Positions 33,975-43,198 are shown, counted from the stretch's first letter. The stretch is 51,373 nucleotides of DNA from Planctomycetota bacterium (GCA_016872555.1 VGZO01000030.1:1-51373), one strand, 5' to 3'. Notes: generated from the letters alone by a model not told the origin. Made by a program: numbers and translations.

Positions 33975-35432
33975 TTATTCGGCGCCTCGGGCGGCCGGCC
34001 GCACGAACCCCGGGTCCCCCTCCCAGGGCAAGGTCTTCTGGTCGAGCCCGTCAAACGGCAGCGTGTCGGGGGTGACGCGGACGGCGGTCGACACCTTGAA
34101 AGGAAACAGGCCACCGGATTCGTATGCGAGCTCGACGAACGCCGCCGTCCATCCCTTGTCGGCCGGCTTGGCCTTGCCTGTCCAGGCCCCGTCGGCGCCG
34201 GCCTCGAGCGGCGTGCTCGTCCAGGTCTTGCCGATCGTGTCGACGCGGAAGTCGCGTGCCGAGGGGTTGTGGGCCTGCCAGAGCGTGACCGACTTGGGCT
34301 TCACGGCGCTCGTCACGCGGATCGACCCGTCGGGTGTGAACGTCCAGGCGGCTTCCGGTCGCGGCTTGCCGGCGATCAGCATCTGGTAGAAGGCGACGAT
34401 GCTCGTCACCGCGTCGAACGAACCGTCGACGCCATGGTCGGTGTTGGGGACGTAGCGGATGTGCTTCTCCCCGAGGAGCTCGGCGTAGTAGAAGCGCGAC
34501 GAGTCGGGGAGGAAAAACTGGTCACCGCTGCCGTTGACGATGTACTTGGGGAGCGTCAGCCGCTCGCGGTAGGAAAACGGATCCTCGACCCGATGCAGGT
34601 CCTGCATCCGCGGATGGTCGGGGCGCTGGACGATGCCGTGCTGGACGTAGTTGCCCAGCGCCTTGGCCCAGAAGCCGTAGGCGGCGCCATGGTGGCGCAT
34701 CGACTCGTCGACGTTGAGGACGTCGATCACGATCGGGACGATCGCCTCGACGCGCTTGTCGACGACGCCCGCCATCCAGGTCGTCCAGCCGCGCTTGCTG
34801 CCGCCGGCGACGACGAATTTCGCCACCGGTGCCCCTTCCTTGGCCGACCACTCCTGGAGGCAGTCCATCGCCTTGACGACGCTCTTGACCATCGGCAGCC
34901 GCGGCAGCCAGGTCGGGTCGCCGCTGTCGAGGAACTGATCCCAGCAGTAGGCGATCAGGTCGTCTTCCTTGCGCGGCACGCCGTCGCCGTGGAACACGAG
35001 CGGCTGGTTGGGAATCATCCGCAGCTCGGCCACCATGCTGCCGGTGGCCTGGGCGATCTGCGCGATCACCTGGTTGGGCTTGTCGGGGGGGCCGCGGTCG
35101 TTGGCCCCGCCGCTGACCAAGAGAAACAGCTTGTCGGTCTTGAGCGACTCCGGCTTGACGACCGTGAGCCAGTGCTGCCAGACGGGGCGATCGACCTCCT
35201 CGGGGCCGCGCCATGTCTGCGACGTGAGCTTGATCACGAACGTCTTCGAGGGATTGCCGGGAAACGTGTTTTCCACCGTCCAGCCGTAGGCCGCCTCCGG
35301 GCGGGCGACGTAGTCGTCGATCGCCGTGGCGAGGTCGGCCTCGACCACCGCCTGGCTCCACCCGCGCCCGGCGGCGGCCGCGAACCCTGCCGCCACGATC
35401 AAGCCCCACGCCATCCATCGTGCCGCGACCAT
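33975..35432 (-). CDS. PhoPQ-activated pathogenicity-related (PqaA) family hydrolase, secreted
   Basis: This protein of 485 residues has a signal peptide (1-27) and an alpha/beta hydrolase domain of the PqaA family. The nucleophile elbow is AGGSKRGW (Ser212), the acid is in VNGSGDQFF (Asp304) and the histidine is in PNTDHGV (His333), so the triad is complete. A C-terminal beta-rich domain follows. The family is known from Salmonella as a PhoP/PhoQ-regulated gene product, but the substrate is unclear; it is common in planctomycetes. GGGGAGG is seven bases before ATG 35432. No PhoP site can be claimed here. It stands alone, with a gene-free gap downstream. Confidence 0.9.
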   Translation of the reverse strand: MVAARWMAWGLIVAAGFAAAAGRGWSQAVVEADLATAIDDYVARPEAAYGWTVENTFPGNPSKTFVIKLTSQTWRGPEEVDRPVWQHWLTVVKPESLKTDKLFLLVSGGANDRGPPDKPNQVIAQIAQATGSMVAELRMIPNQPLVFHGDGVPRKEDDLIAYCWDQFLDSGDPTWLPRLPMVKSVVKAMDCLQEWSAKEGAPVAKFVVAGGSKRGWTTWMAGVVDKRVEAIVPIVIDVLNVDESMRHHGAAYGFWAKALGNYVQHGIVQRPDHPRMQDLHRVEDPFSYRERLTLPKYIVNGSGDQFFLPDSSRFYYAELLGEKHIRYVPNTDHGVDGSFDAVTSIVAFYQMLIAGKPRPEAAWTFTPDGSIRVTSAVKPKSVTLWQAHNPSARDFRVDTIGKTWTSTPLEAGADGAWTGKAKPADKGWTAAFVELAYESGGLFPFKVSTAVRVTPDTLPFDGLDQKTLPWEGDPGFVRPAARGAE

Positions 35433-35591
35433 ACGAACCTCCCCGAGTGGATTGCCGCGAAACCCGGCGGGCGACGCGCACCGCCGCCCGCATTCCCGCG
35501 GAGTATAGCGGGCTACCGCGTGCTCTCTTCTTCAACTTCAACGCGCTTGTTCGGCAAGCGGCCTTCGGTCCGAGGGGTGCGCGCCGGCGCG

Positions 35592-36245
35592 TCACAGGCC
35601 GTCGTCGGTCAGCGACCCGAGGCCGGTCGACGGGGCCGGGGGATGCCACACGGGCCAGTCGACCGCGTGGCGCCGGTTCAGTGACTCCAGGTCGATCTCG
35701 ACCGACGCCGGCCACGGGGCGGTGGCGTCCTTGGGGGCGTGGTAGAAAAACGCCGAGAAGTCCTTCGTTCGCCGTGGGCCGGGGCGGCGCGGCTGGCTGC
35801 CGGGGTTGTTCGGGGAGACCACCAGCAGGAAATCGCTCGGCGCGACGCCGGCGACGTCGCTGTCGCGCCACGGCGCGAACGAGCAGCGCATCATCGGCGG
35901 CCGGGTCCGCGCGGCGGTGGCGTTGGCCGGCGCGGCCACGGGCAGACGGACGTCGAGGGCCTGAAACAGCGCCCGCTCCTCCATGAACGGGAGGATCTCG
36001 CGCGCCCAGCCACCGGGGTTGGGGGGCGCCGGCGGCGGCGGCAGGACGCCCCGGCTCGAGTCGCAGAACATGTCGAGGGCCAGCGACAGCTGCCGCTTGT
36101 GGTCGGCGCACTCGGCCCGTGCCATCCCCGCACGGACCGATTGGATCGCCGGAAACAACAGCGACACCATGATCGAGATGATCGCCAGGCAGACGAGCAG
36201 CTCGACGAGCGAGACGCCACGGCGGCGGACGGCGCAGCGTGTCAT
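35592..36245 (-). CDS. Short pseudopilin-like protein, DUF1559-type
   Basis: This protein of 217 residues has a prepilin signal RRG|VSLVELLVCLAIISI, with Val at +1 instead of Phe and Glu at +5, then CADHKRQLSLALDMF, which matches the DUF1559 start. The rest is shorter than the DUF1559 protein at 32359 (217 against 368 residues), proline-rich, and lacks the usual C-terminal block. It may be a minor pseudopilin. Its ATG at 36245 overlaps the stop of the Uma2 gene by one base (TGATG), so its translation depends on that gene. This is an odd pairing of a nuclease and a pilin-like protein, and both may simply share a promoter. Confidence 0.82.
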   Translation of the reverse strand: MTRCAVRRRGVSLVELLVCLAIISIMVSLLFPAIQSVRAGMARAECADHKRQLSLALDMFCDSSRGVLPPPPAPPNPGGWAREILPFMEERALFQALDVRLPVAAPANATAARTRPPMMRCSFAPWRDSDVAGVAPSDFLLVVSPNNPGSQPRRPGPRRTKDFSAFFYHAPKDATAPWPASVEIDLESLNRRHAVDWPVWHPPAPSTGLGSLTDDGL

Positions 36246-36823
36246 CAGGCACCTCGTGCCGCGGTGAGCGCGGCGAGGGGGACGGTCACCCGGCAGCGGT
36301 CGCAGATCATGATGTCGGCCGTACCGCTGCCGACAGGGTGGCTTGTCCACCGCGCGGTCGCACCGGTGGCGACGCGCTCGAACAGCTCGACCGTGCCGTC
36401 GTCGGGATCGACGACCACGTACCACGCGACACCCTGGTCCAGGTACAGGTCCTTCTTCACGGTCAGATCCCGCTCGCGGGTCGCCGGCGAGAGGATCTCG
36501 ACGACGATCGCCGGTGCCGTTTCGACGTGCCGCTCCGGCACGCCCCCGCAGACGACGACCAGGTCGGGGCGGACCACGGTGTCATGGGCCACGATCCAAT
36601 CGATCTCGGTGAGGACCGTCGCCCGGCAGCCCCCGGGGCGATTCTCGGCGTCATCGACGGCGTACTTGAATGCTGCCGCCGCGTCGGTCAGCGCCTTGGC
36701 GTGCCGTCCGAACGGGCTCGGGGTCATCGCGACGGCCAAGCCGTTCCACAGTTCCCAGCGCCCCTCCCACTGCCGCCAGTCGGCGACCGTAGAGCGCGGT
36801 TCGTAGCGGGGTGCGGTGCTCAT
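36245..36823 (-). CDS. Uma2 family endonuclease-like protein (DUF820)
   Basis: This protein of 192 residues carries the Uma2/DUF820 restriction-endonuclease-like motifs: VRPDLVVV, then IVVEILSPATRERD and KKDLYLDQGVAWYVVVDPDDG, containing the Asp, Glu and Lys residues of a PD-(D/E)XK active site. The family is widespread in cyanobacteria and planctomycetes and its biological task is not established. ATG 36823 is the first start in the frame. It is cotranscribed with the pilin-like gene, one base overlapping, and diverges from the AAA/DUF4143 gene. Confidence 0.88.
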   Translation of the reverse strand: MSTAPRYEPRSTVADWRQWEGRWELWNGLAVAMTPSPFGRHAKALTDAAAAFKYAVDDAENRPGGCRATVLTEIDWIVAHDTVVRPDLVVVCGGVPERHVETAPAIVVEILSPATRERDLTVKKDLYLDQGVAWYVVVDPDDGTVELFERVATGATARWTSHPVGSGTADIMICDRCRVTVPLAALTAARGA

Positions 36824-36973
36824 GGCGGCACTGGTCCGGGAACTGCGTGGACGCGCCGCGCGGGAGTCGCCCCGCGGAAGATCCCGCGCGGAGGGCTCAT
36901 GGGGCGACGACCTGCCGGCCTGGCAGTCGGGAGACTACCACGTTCGCCGCCGCCGAGGCCGCCCCTCGCTGAT

Positions 36974-37006
36974 TGCAAATCGTAGGATTTCAGCCTACGA
37001 TTTGCA
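36974..37006. promoter_or_regulatory. Perfect 13-bp palindrome directly before the AAA/DUF4143 start codon
   Basis: TGCAAATCGTAGG (36974-36986) and CCTACGATTTGCA (36994-37006) are exact reverse complements around ATTTCAG. The right arm ends two bases before ATG 37009, so it covers where a ribosome site would be, and no other Shine-Dalgarno is visible. It is AT-rich compared with its surroundings. Likely roles are a repressor site (perhaps for the product of the gene itself) or an mRNA hairpin hiding the start. Symmetry is seen; role is inferred. Confidence 0.7.
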
Positions 37007-37008
37007 CG

Positions 37009-38202
37009 ATGTGGATAGAGCGTTCGATCGAGCCGAGGATTCACTCACTCGCGGCGACGCGCCCGGTCGTCGTCCTCACCGGCGCGCGGCAAACCGGCAA
37101 GACGGCCCTGGCACGGCGGCTGTTTCCCGACCATCGCGTCGTGTCGCTCGACCTCCCGAGCATCGCCGCGCAGGCCGAACACGATGCCGCGACGTTTCTC
37201 GAGTCGCACCCGCCGCCGGTGGTGATCGACGAGGTCCAGTACGCGCCCGGGCTGTTCCGGTACCTGAAGCGCGCCGTCGACGAGCGGCGCGGCGAACCCG
37301 GGCGATTCATCCTCACCGGCTCGCAGCCCTTCACGCTGATGCGTGGAGTGGCGGAGTCACTGGCCGGGCGGGCGGCGATCGTCGAGGTCGAGGGCCTGTC
37401 GCTCGCCGAGATCCGCCGTGCCCGGCCGGACGTGGGGATCGAGGAGGTCATCCTCCGCGGCGGCTTTCCCGAGCTCCACGCCGATCCGGCGATCGAACCT
37501 GTCGAGTTCATGCACGCCTACGTGGCCACCTACCTGGAGCGCGACCTCCGCAGCCAGCTCCGTGTCGGTAGCCTCCGCGATTTCGAGCGTTTCGTCCGTG
37601 CCGTGGCGCTGCGCACGGCCTGTCTGGTCAACCGCGCCGAGTTGTCCCGCGATGTCGCAGTCGCCGGGTCGACCGCCGGAGAGTGGCTCGGTTTGCTCGA
37701 GCGCGGCTCGATCGTGTCGTTCCTCGAGCCCTGGTTCTCAAACCGTGGCAAGGCGTTGGTGAAAACGCCGAAACTCTACGTCCGCGACACCGGTCTGGCG
37801 GCGTTCCTGACGGGAATCGGCAGCGTCGCCGAGCTCCGTGGCTCGCCGCTGGTCGGGCCGCTGTGGGAGACCTTCGTCTGTGCCGAACTGCGGAAGTCCC
37901 TCGCCGATGCCGGATCCGGCCGGCAGTTGCACTTCTGGCGCGACCGGACGAAAGAAGCCGACTTTCTCATCCACGCCGGCGGCAGGTTTGCACTCGCAGA
38001 CGCCAAGTGGGCCGAGACGCCGTCGGGCACCGACGCGGCGCGCCTCCGCAGGGTCGGCGATCAACTCCCCCGCGGCCGTGTGCAGCGGATGGCGCTGATC
38101 TGCCGCACGGCCCACCGGCACCGTCTCTCGTCCGGCGATCCAGTCCCCGTGTTCGCCCTGCCGGTCGAGGAAGCCGCCGGCTTCGCGACTGCCGCCACCT
38201 GA
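37009..38202 (+). CDS. AAA ATPase with C-terminal DUF4143
   Basis: This protein of 397 residues has Walker A LTGARQTGKT (25-32), Walker B VVIDEVQYAPG and sensor 1 FILTGSQPF. The DUF4143 half follows, with the typical LYVRDTGLAAFLTG and WETFVCAELRK, and an HFWRDRTKEADFLI block resembling a restriction-endonuclease-like fold (D-E-x-D-F-L). These ATPases are usually solitary, mobile and of unknown role; DNA binding is suspected. ATG 37009 is preferred over the upstream start at 36973 because the palindrome lies between them. It converges with the isomerase-like gene with 26 bp between stops. Confidence 0.88.
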   Translation: MWIERSIEPRIHSLAATRPVVVLTGARQTGKTALARRLFPDHRVVSLDLPSIAAQAEHDAATFLESHPPPVVIDEVQYAPGLFRYLKRAVDERRGEPGRFILTGSQPFTLMRGVAESLAGRAAIVEVEGLSLAEIRRARPDVGIEEVILRGGFPELHADPAIEPVEFMHAYVATYLERDLRSQLRVGSLRDFERFVRAVALRTACLVNRAELSRDVAVAGSTAGEWLGLLERGSIVSFLEPWFSNRGKALVKTPKLYVRDTGLAAFLTGIGSVAELRGSPLVGPLWETFVCAELRKSLADAGSGRQLHFWRDRTKEADFLIHAGGRFALADAKWAETPSGTDAARLRRVGDQLPRGRVQRMALICRTAHRHRLSSGDPVPVFALPVEEAAGFATAAT

Positions 38203-38228
38203 CCGGAAGGTCCGTCGTCTTCTCGCCG

Positions 38229-39194
38229 TCACCGCGCGATCCCCGCGGCGACGCAGGCGGCGGTGATGGCGCGGTGGCACTGCCGGGCCGCTGCCGCGGC
38301 GTCGTAGCCGGTGCGTTTCGATACCTGGCTGCTCACCTCGCAACAGACGTCGCCGCCGTAGCCGGCCGTGACGAGGCCGCGAAGCGTCGCGGCGTGGTCG
38401 GGGGTGCCCGTCGTGCCGGGCAGCTCGAAGCCCACCTTCCCATCCGCCTCGGCCGCGTCCTTGACCGCCACGTGGAACAGCCGCGGCGTTGCCGTCGCCA
38501 GTGCGGCGGCGAGATCGATGCCGCGGAACACGAGATGGCTGGCGTCGAACACCAGCCCCACCGATCCGGGACCGCCGAGCTGGTCGATCAGCCAGCGCCC
38601 CTCGGCCGGTGTCGACATCGCGCCGAAGCGATGCGGCTTGACGGCGATCCGGAAGCCGTCGCGGTCCGCGAGGTCGCGCCAGGCGCCGACGCGGTCGAGC
38701 AGCAGCGCGCGCACGTCGTCCCAGCGCCCTCCGCCAAGCACGGTCTGCACCAGGGGCACCCGGTCGGGGGCGAGGTCGCGCGCCAGCGCCGCGGCGCGGA
38801 CGAGCCGATCGAGCTGCATGCGGTGCGCCGTCTCGTCGGTGGCCGGGGGGAGGTTTTCCATCAGCGCCGAGAGGACAAGGCCCCGGCCGGCCAGCCGCGC
38901 CCGGAGGTCGTGGCGGTCGACGGCGGTGAGCCGCTCGGGTGCCGTCGGCCAGTCGGTGAGGACCGCGATCTCGATCGAATCGAAGCCGGTGTCGGCGACG
39001 AGATCGACGGCCGCCGCCGGGGAAAGCGATGGCATGCCGTAGGTGCCGATGCCGAGCGTGATCCGCGCCGCGCGCTGTTCGTCGGCCCGCGCCAGCGGTA
39101 TGGCCAGCAGCGCTGCGGCCAGCAGGCGGCGCCGCTGCACGGCCGCCGGAGCGGAGCGCCCGGTTGTCTGCCGCGGTCGTCGACCGTGTCGCAT
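38229..39194 (-). CDS. Exported sugar phosphate isomerase/epimerase-like protein (TIM barrel)
   Basis: This protein of 321 residues starts with a basic stretch and a hydrophobic segment (RRRLLAAALLAIPLARA), so it is probably exported through Tat or Sec. The rest fits the xylose isomerase-like TIM barrel: SIEIAVLTDW carrying a metal-binding Glu, VFDASHLVFRG carrying Asp and His, and GDVCCEVSSQ carrying the last Glu. Planctomycetes have many such proteins, most without known substrates. The start ATG 39194 is 13 bp after the stop of the large fibronectin-repeat gene, so the two probably form an operon. Confidence 0.85.
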   Translation of the reverse strand: MRHGRRPRQTTGRSAPAAVQRRRLLAAALLAIPLARADEQRAARITLGIGTYGMPSLSPAAAVDLVADTGFDSIEIAVLTDWPTAPERLTAVDRHDLRARLAGRGLVLSALMENLPPATDETAHRMQLDRLVRAAALARDLAPDRVPLVQTVLGGGRWDDVRALLLDRVGAWRDLADRDGFRIAVKPHRFGAMSTPAEGRWLIDQLGGPGSVGLVFDASHLVFRGIDLAAALATATPRLFHVAVKDAAEADGKVGFELPGTTGTPDHAATLRGLVTAGYGGDVCCEVSSQVSKRTGYDAAAAARQCHRAITAACVAAGIAR

Positions 39195-39207
39195 GCCGTC
39201 GCGCCCG

Positions 39208-42200
39208 TCAGCCGATCGTGATCATCCGCTGCGCCGAGGGGGCGCCGTCGCCGGCCGCGTTCCGGGCGACGATCCGGAAGGCATAGTTCGCGCCGCGCAC
39301 CAATCCCGTCACGGTCCGTGTCCGCGAGATCGACGCGCCGTCTTCGACCGTGCTCCAGAAGTCGGTGTTGAGCCGCCGGTACTGGACCAGATAGTCGCTG
39401 ATCGGCCCGCTGCCGCTGTTCGACGGCATCATCCAGGTCAGCGTCGCCGAGCCGGAGCCGGCGAACAGCGACAGCCAGGTTGGCGGGCCGGGGGAAGCGG
39501 CGGTCGTGGCCACGGCCGTGCCCGAGGGCGTGGCGTCGCCGAAGGCGCTGCGGGCGACGATCCGGAACACGTAATTGGCCCCGGGCACCAAGCCCGTGAC
39601 GGTCGCCTGCGTCCGCGGCGCGACGCCGTCGGCGAACATCGACCAGACGGCGGCGCTCGCTCGGCGGTACTGGACGACGTAGTCGGTCACCGGCGAACCG
39701 TTGGCTGCGGCCGGCGCGTTCCAGGTGAGGTCGGCCTTGCCGTTCCCGCCGACGGCGCGGAGGCCCGTCGCCGCGGCCGGGGGCCCGAGCACCGTCGCCG
39801 TCCGCTGGCCGGACGGAGCGGCGTCGCCGACGGCATTGCGCGCGATCACCCGGAAGGCGTAGTTGGCACCGCCGACCAGACCGGTGACCGTGGCCTGGGT
39901 CGCCGTCGACACGCCGTCGGCAAACGTCGACCACTCGACCGCGCTCAACCGCCGGTACTGGATGACGTAGTCGGTGACCGGCGTGCCGCCGCTGTCGGCC
40001 GGCGCTTGCCACTGGAGCGTCGCGCTTCGGTTGCCGCCGGTCGCCAGCAGGGCGCTGGCCGGAGCGGGGGGGGCCACCGGGGTGACGGCCGCCGACGGAT
40101 CGCTCCACGGCCCGGTGCCGGCCGCGTCGCGGGCCGCGATCCGGAACCGATACGGGGTGCCGTTGGTGAGGCCCGTGATCTCGAGGGCCGTGTCGGCCGA
40201 CGCGGTGTCGGGCAGATCGCTCCAGGTCGCCCCGTCGTCGGTGCTCGACTGGATGCGGTACCCCGTCACCGGCAGGCCGGGGACCGCCGGCGGTGCGCTC
40301 CACGCGAGGTCGACCCGGCGGTCGCCGGCAGTTCCCGCCACGGCCGTGGGGAACCCGCGCGCCGTGACCGTGAACGCCGCCTGCGACGACAGCCCGCGGT
40401 CGTCGGTGGCGATGATCGTGATCGGCTCCAGTCCGAGCGTCGTGGCCGGCACGAGCGACCAGGTCCAGGTGCCCGCGGGATCCTGCGTGATCGTGCCTGC
40501 CGACGCCGTGAGCACCACCGTGTGGCCGGCGTCGGGGGATCCCCATGTGCCCATGTTGCCGATCGTGCCGCCGACGGTGCCGCTCACGGCCGTGGACCCG
40601 GCGGTGAGCGTGGGAGGCGTGGCGGCAGGGGGGGCGGCATCGTCGATGAACACGATCTCGGGGAGGACGTACGCCTCGGCGTAGAGCGTGTCGCCGGTGA
40701 CGATCTGGTGGTTGACGTATGACTTCCGCCCGCCCGGCGCGGCGCTGCCGGCAGCCGCTGTCACGGCGACCACCTGCGGGACGTTCCAATTGGCCGGCGT
40801 GAACGTCAGCGCCGTGCCGCCGGCGGCGTTTTCGGCGGTGATGCCCTCGTCGGCCGGCGCCAGGTTGATCGTCACGTCCTGTCCGGGGGCGCGCGTGAGC
40901 ACGAGCGCGTAGGTGTCGGGCTCGCCCCCCTCGACAACGCGCGTCTCGCCGTCGGTGGGCATCACGAGCACGGCGGGGTAGTCGTTGTCGACGATGTTGA
41001 CCAGCACGCGCGGCATCCCCACGCCGTCGTAGGCGGGGTCGGCGCTGCGGGGCACGTGGCGGATCGTCGAGCGGTGGAGGCTCTGCTCGACGGTGTCGTC
41101 GACGGCGCGGACCGTGACGCTCCGCGGCACGCTCCAGTTGTCGGGCGTGAACACGACGCTCGTCGCCTGCTCGTCGCCCGTCGGGAAGACCCGGAGCTTG
41201 TGCGATGGGGCGACGAGATCGACGACGACGTCGGCCGTGGGCTGCTCGCGGAGGACGATCGTGTAGGAATCCTCGTAGCCCGACTCGGCGACGGTCGTCA
41301 CGCCGCCGGTCTCGACGACGATCGCTCCGGGGCCGGCGACGGTCTGGATCGCCGCCAGGTCGGGGTTGATGTCGAAATGCATCTTCCCCTGTCCGTTCGC
41401 CTCCCAGCCGCGGAAGTCGAGGTGCGCCTGCCGCAGGTAGCCCGCCTCGCCGCCGGAGAACACGGCATCGATCCAGCCGCTGGTCATGGTGTCGAAGCCG
41501 AACACGCCGTCGATCCCCGGGGCGATGTCGATCACCAGCCACAAGAGGTTGGTCCACACCAGGTCGACGCCCTGGTCGGTGGGCACGTGGACGGCGTCGA
41601 TCATGTACACCGGCGCGTCGCGCGAGCCGCCGACGCCGCCGACGGTCTCGGTGCGCGTGTAACCGACGTCGTTTTCGTCGAGGACACCGTCGCCGTTGGA
41701 GTCGAGGCCGAGCGACATCGCGATCGCCGAGGAGATGATCGTCACCTGGGCGCCGGTGTCGAACATGAAGTTGCCGCCGACGACGGCGTCGCCGTGGTGG
41801 ACCTCGGCCGAGAAGAAGGGGATGTCGGCCCAGACCGGCGGGAACTCGCCTTCGATGACGTGGCCGTCGGGGGAGAAGTTGACACGGTCGTCGACGCTCA
41901 CCGTGTAGCGCGGCACGGTCGCCGCCGGAACCTCCATGGCGAAGTCGGTCGCCATCAGGAAGTTGCCTTCGTCGAACGAGAGCCAGGGGGTGAAGTCGAG
42001 CGTCGTCACACGCTCGGTCATCGCCGGCATCCCCACGATCCCGAACGGCCCGAACATGCTCACGTCGCGCGTCGCGTCGGAGATCACCCGCGCGTCGACG
42101 AGCGTCTGCCGGACCCCCGACGTGCCGGCGAAGTCGAATTGGTACGGCGCGGAGATGTCGAACAGCTGCGCGCCGCCGACGCCGAGCTCCTCGAACACTC

Positions 42201-42516
42201 CCTCGACCTGGTACGGCGGCGGCGATTCGTTCATGTCGTCGACGCCGGTCTTGAACACGAGGATCGTGTTGGCACCGGTGTCGAGCAGCCAGCTGTTGAA
42301 GATGTCGGGGCCGATCGACTGCCCCTGGGAGTTGCCGAGCTCGACCGTCACCCGCGGCTGGTCGAGGGCGACGTTGTCGCTCGGGCCGAGGTCGATGAAC
42401 GGCCGTAGTGCCGACGCCGACAGCGCGAGCCGCGCCTCGAGAGGTTCCACCGCCGCCGCTGCCTGCCGCCGGGCTGCCGCCCGCCGTGCCATCCCCCGCC
42501 GCCGTCGGTTCGACAT
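39208..42516 (-). CDS. 1102-residue surface protein with two aspartic-protease motifs, an EF-hand loop and four fibronectin type III repeats
   Basis: The N-terminus (residues 24-35) has a PLEARLALS motif that marks exported planctomycete surface proteins. Two retropepsin/pepsin-like motifs follow, LLDTGANTI (Asp79) and MFDTGAQVTII (Asp253), with their usual downstream strands; the second is followed by a calcium-loop DSNGDGVLDEND (272-283). Next come two or more copies of a sandwich module (TFTPANWNVPQ type, about 400-640) and four fibronectin III-like repeats (about 700-1100; NAVGDAAPSGQRT, SAFGDATPSGTAV). The product may be a secreted or wall-bound protease-like adhesin. GGGGAGGAGG lies just before ATG 42516, and a TATACT box at 42643-42648 may be part of the promoter. 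Proteolysis is not proven: both DTG motifs could lie in one bilobed enzyme. Confidence 0.82.
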   Translation of the reverse strand: MSNRRRRGMARRAAARRQAAAAVEPLEARLALSASALRPFIDLGPSDNVALDQPRVTVELGNSQGQSIGPDIFNSWLLDTGANTILVFKTGVDDMNESPPPYQVEGVFEELGVGGAQLFDISAPYQFDFAGTSGVRQTLVDARVISDATRDVSMFGPFGIVGMPAMTERVTTLDFTPWLSFDEGNFLMATDFAMEVPAATVPRYTVSVDDRVNFSPDGHVIEGEFPPVWADIPFFSAEVHHGDAVVGGNFMFDTGAQVTIISSAIAMSLGLDSNGDGVLDENDVGYTRTETVGGVGGSRDAPVYMIDAVHVPTDQGVDLVWTNLLWLVIDIAPGIDGVFGFDTMTSGWIDAVFSGGEAGYLRQAHLDFRGWEANGQGKMHFDINPDLAAIQTVAGPGAIVVETGGVTTVAESGYEDSYTIVLREQPTADVVVDLVAPSHKLRVFPTGDEQATSVVFTPDNWSVPRSVTVRAVDDTVEQSLHRSTIRHVPRSADPAYDGVGMPRVLVNIVDNDYPAVLVMPTDGETRVVEGGEPDTYALVLTRAPGQDVTINLAPADEGITAENAAGGTALTFTPANWNVPQVVAVTAAAGSAAPGGRKSYVNHQIVTGDTLYAEAYVLPEIVFIDDAAPPAATPPTLTAGSTAVSGTVGGTIGNMGTWGSPDAGHTVVLTASAGTITQDPAGTWTWSLVPATTLGLEPITIIATDDRGLSSQAAFTVTARGFPTAVAGTAGDRRVDLAWSAPPAVPGLPVTGYRIQSSTDDGATWSDLPDTASADTALEITGLTNGTPYRFRIAARDAAGTGPWSDPSAAVTPVAPPAPASALLATGGNRSATLQWQAPADSGGTPVTDYVIQYRRLSAVEWSTFADGVSTATQATVTGLVGGANYAFRVIARNAVGDAAPSGQRTATVLGPPAAATGLRAVGGNGKADLTWNAPAAANGSPVTDYVVQYRRASAAVWSMFADGVAPRTQATVTGLVPGANYVFRIVARSAFGDATPSGTAVATTAASPGPPTWLSLFAGSGSATLTWMMPSNSGSGPISDYLVQYRRLNTDFWSTVEDGASISRTRTVTGLVRGANYAFRIVARNAAGDGAPSAQRMITIG

Positions 42517-42787
42517 GGAAGCCTCCTCCCCGGGATGCGGCCGCGCGCACCACGGCATCGCCAACGACGAATCGCGGCGGTCGGCCGCCTGGCCGGATCC
42601 CCGCCGACGTGATCCCCTCCCCCGGACAGAGCGTCAGTATGCAGTATACGGACCGCGCCGCGCGGAGGCAGCAGGAGAATCAGCGGCTCGCCACCGGCCG
42701 CGCTGCCGCTCGCGACCGGCGCCCGCAGCGGGGACGAGATCGCGCGCTGGACGTGAACGAACGCCGGTTTCGCTTCCGCCCGGCCGG

Positions 42788-43198
42788 CTATTTCCCCTTC
42801 GTCGCCGGGAACCCGGCCTCGACGAGATCGGGATAGCCGGGCTTGAGGGCACGGACGTCGTAGCCGAGCGGCTCGAGCAGATCGGCCACCTTCTGGCAGC
42901 GTCCGCCCGCCTGGCAGTGGAGGTAGATCACCTTGTCCTTGGGAAGGACCTTGGCGACAGCTTCCTTGTCGATCTGCTTGAGGCTGCTCATCGGCAGGTG
43001 GCGGGCCTCGCGGAGATGCCCGTCCTCCCATTCGTCGGCCTCGCGGACGTCGACGATCACAGCCTTCTTCTCGACCAGCCCCTTCTTGACCATCTCGAGG
43101 GTGTCCGTGGTGTGCTCGGCGAGGGCCGGCAGGGCGGCGGCCCCTGCCAGGGCGGCGACGACGAAGGCACAGTCGCGGCGAGTCAGACGGGTGGACAT
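42788..43198 (-). CDS. Exported single-domain rhodanese
   Basis: This protein of 136 residues has a signal peptide (RRDCAFVVAALAGAAALPALA) and one rhodanese domain: VIVDVREADEWEDGHL, then the active-site loop HCQAGGRC with the catalytic Cys95, then DLLEPLGYDVRALKPGY. It should transfer sulfane sulfur in the periplasm or cell-surface space. ATG 43198 follows GAGGAG at six bases; the open frame goes back to 43366 into the divergent gene's control region. It diverges from the phosphoesterase gene across 171 bp. Confidence 0.92.
   Translation of the reverse strand: MSTRLTRRDCAFVVAALAGAAALPALAEHTTDTLEMVKKGLVEKKAVIVDVREADEWEDGHLREARHLPMSSLKQIDKEAVAKVLPKDKVIYLHCQAGGRCQKVADLLEPLGYDVRALKPGYPDLVEAGFPATKGK

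Noticed and set aside
41056-42408. A 450-codon frame antisense to the fibronectin-repeat protein
   Set aside because: Composition dominated by Asp, Arg, Val and Gly in an artificial pattern; sense frame has domains and a strong ribosome site.
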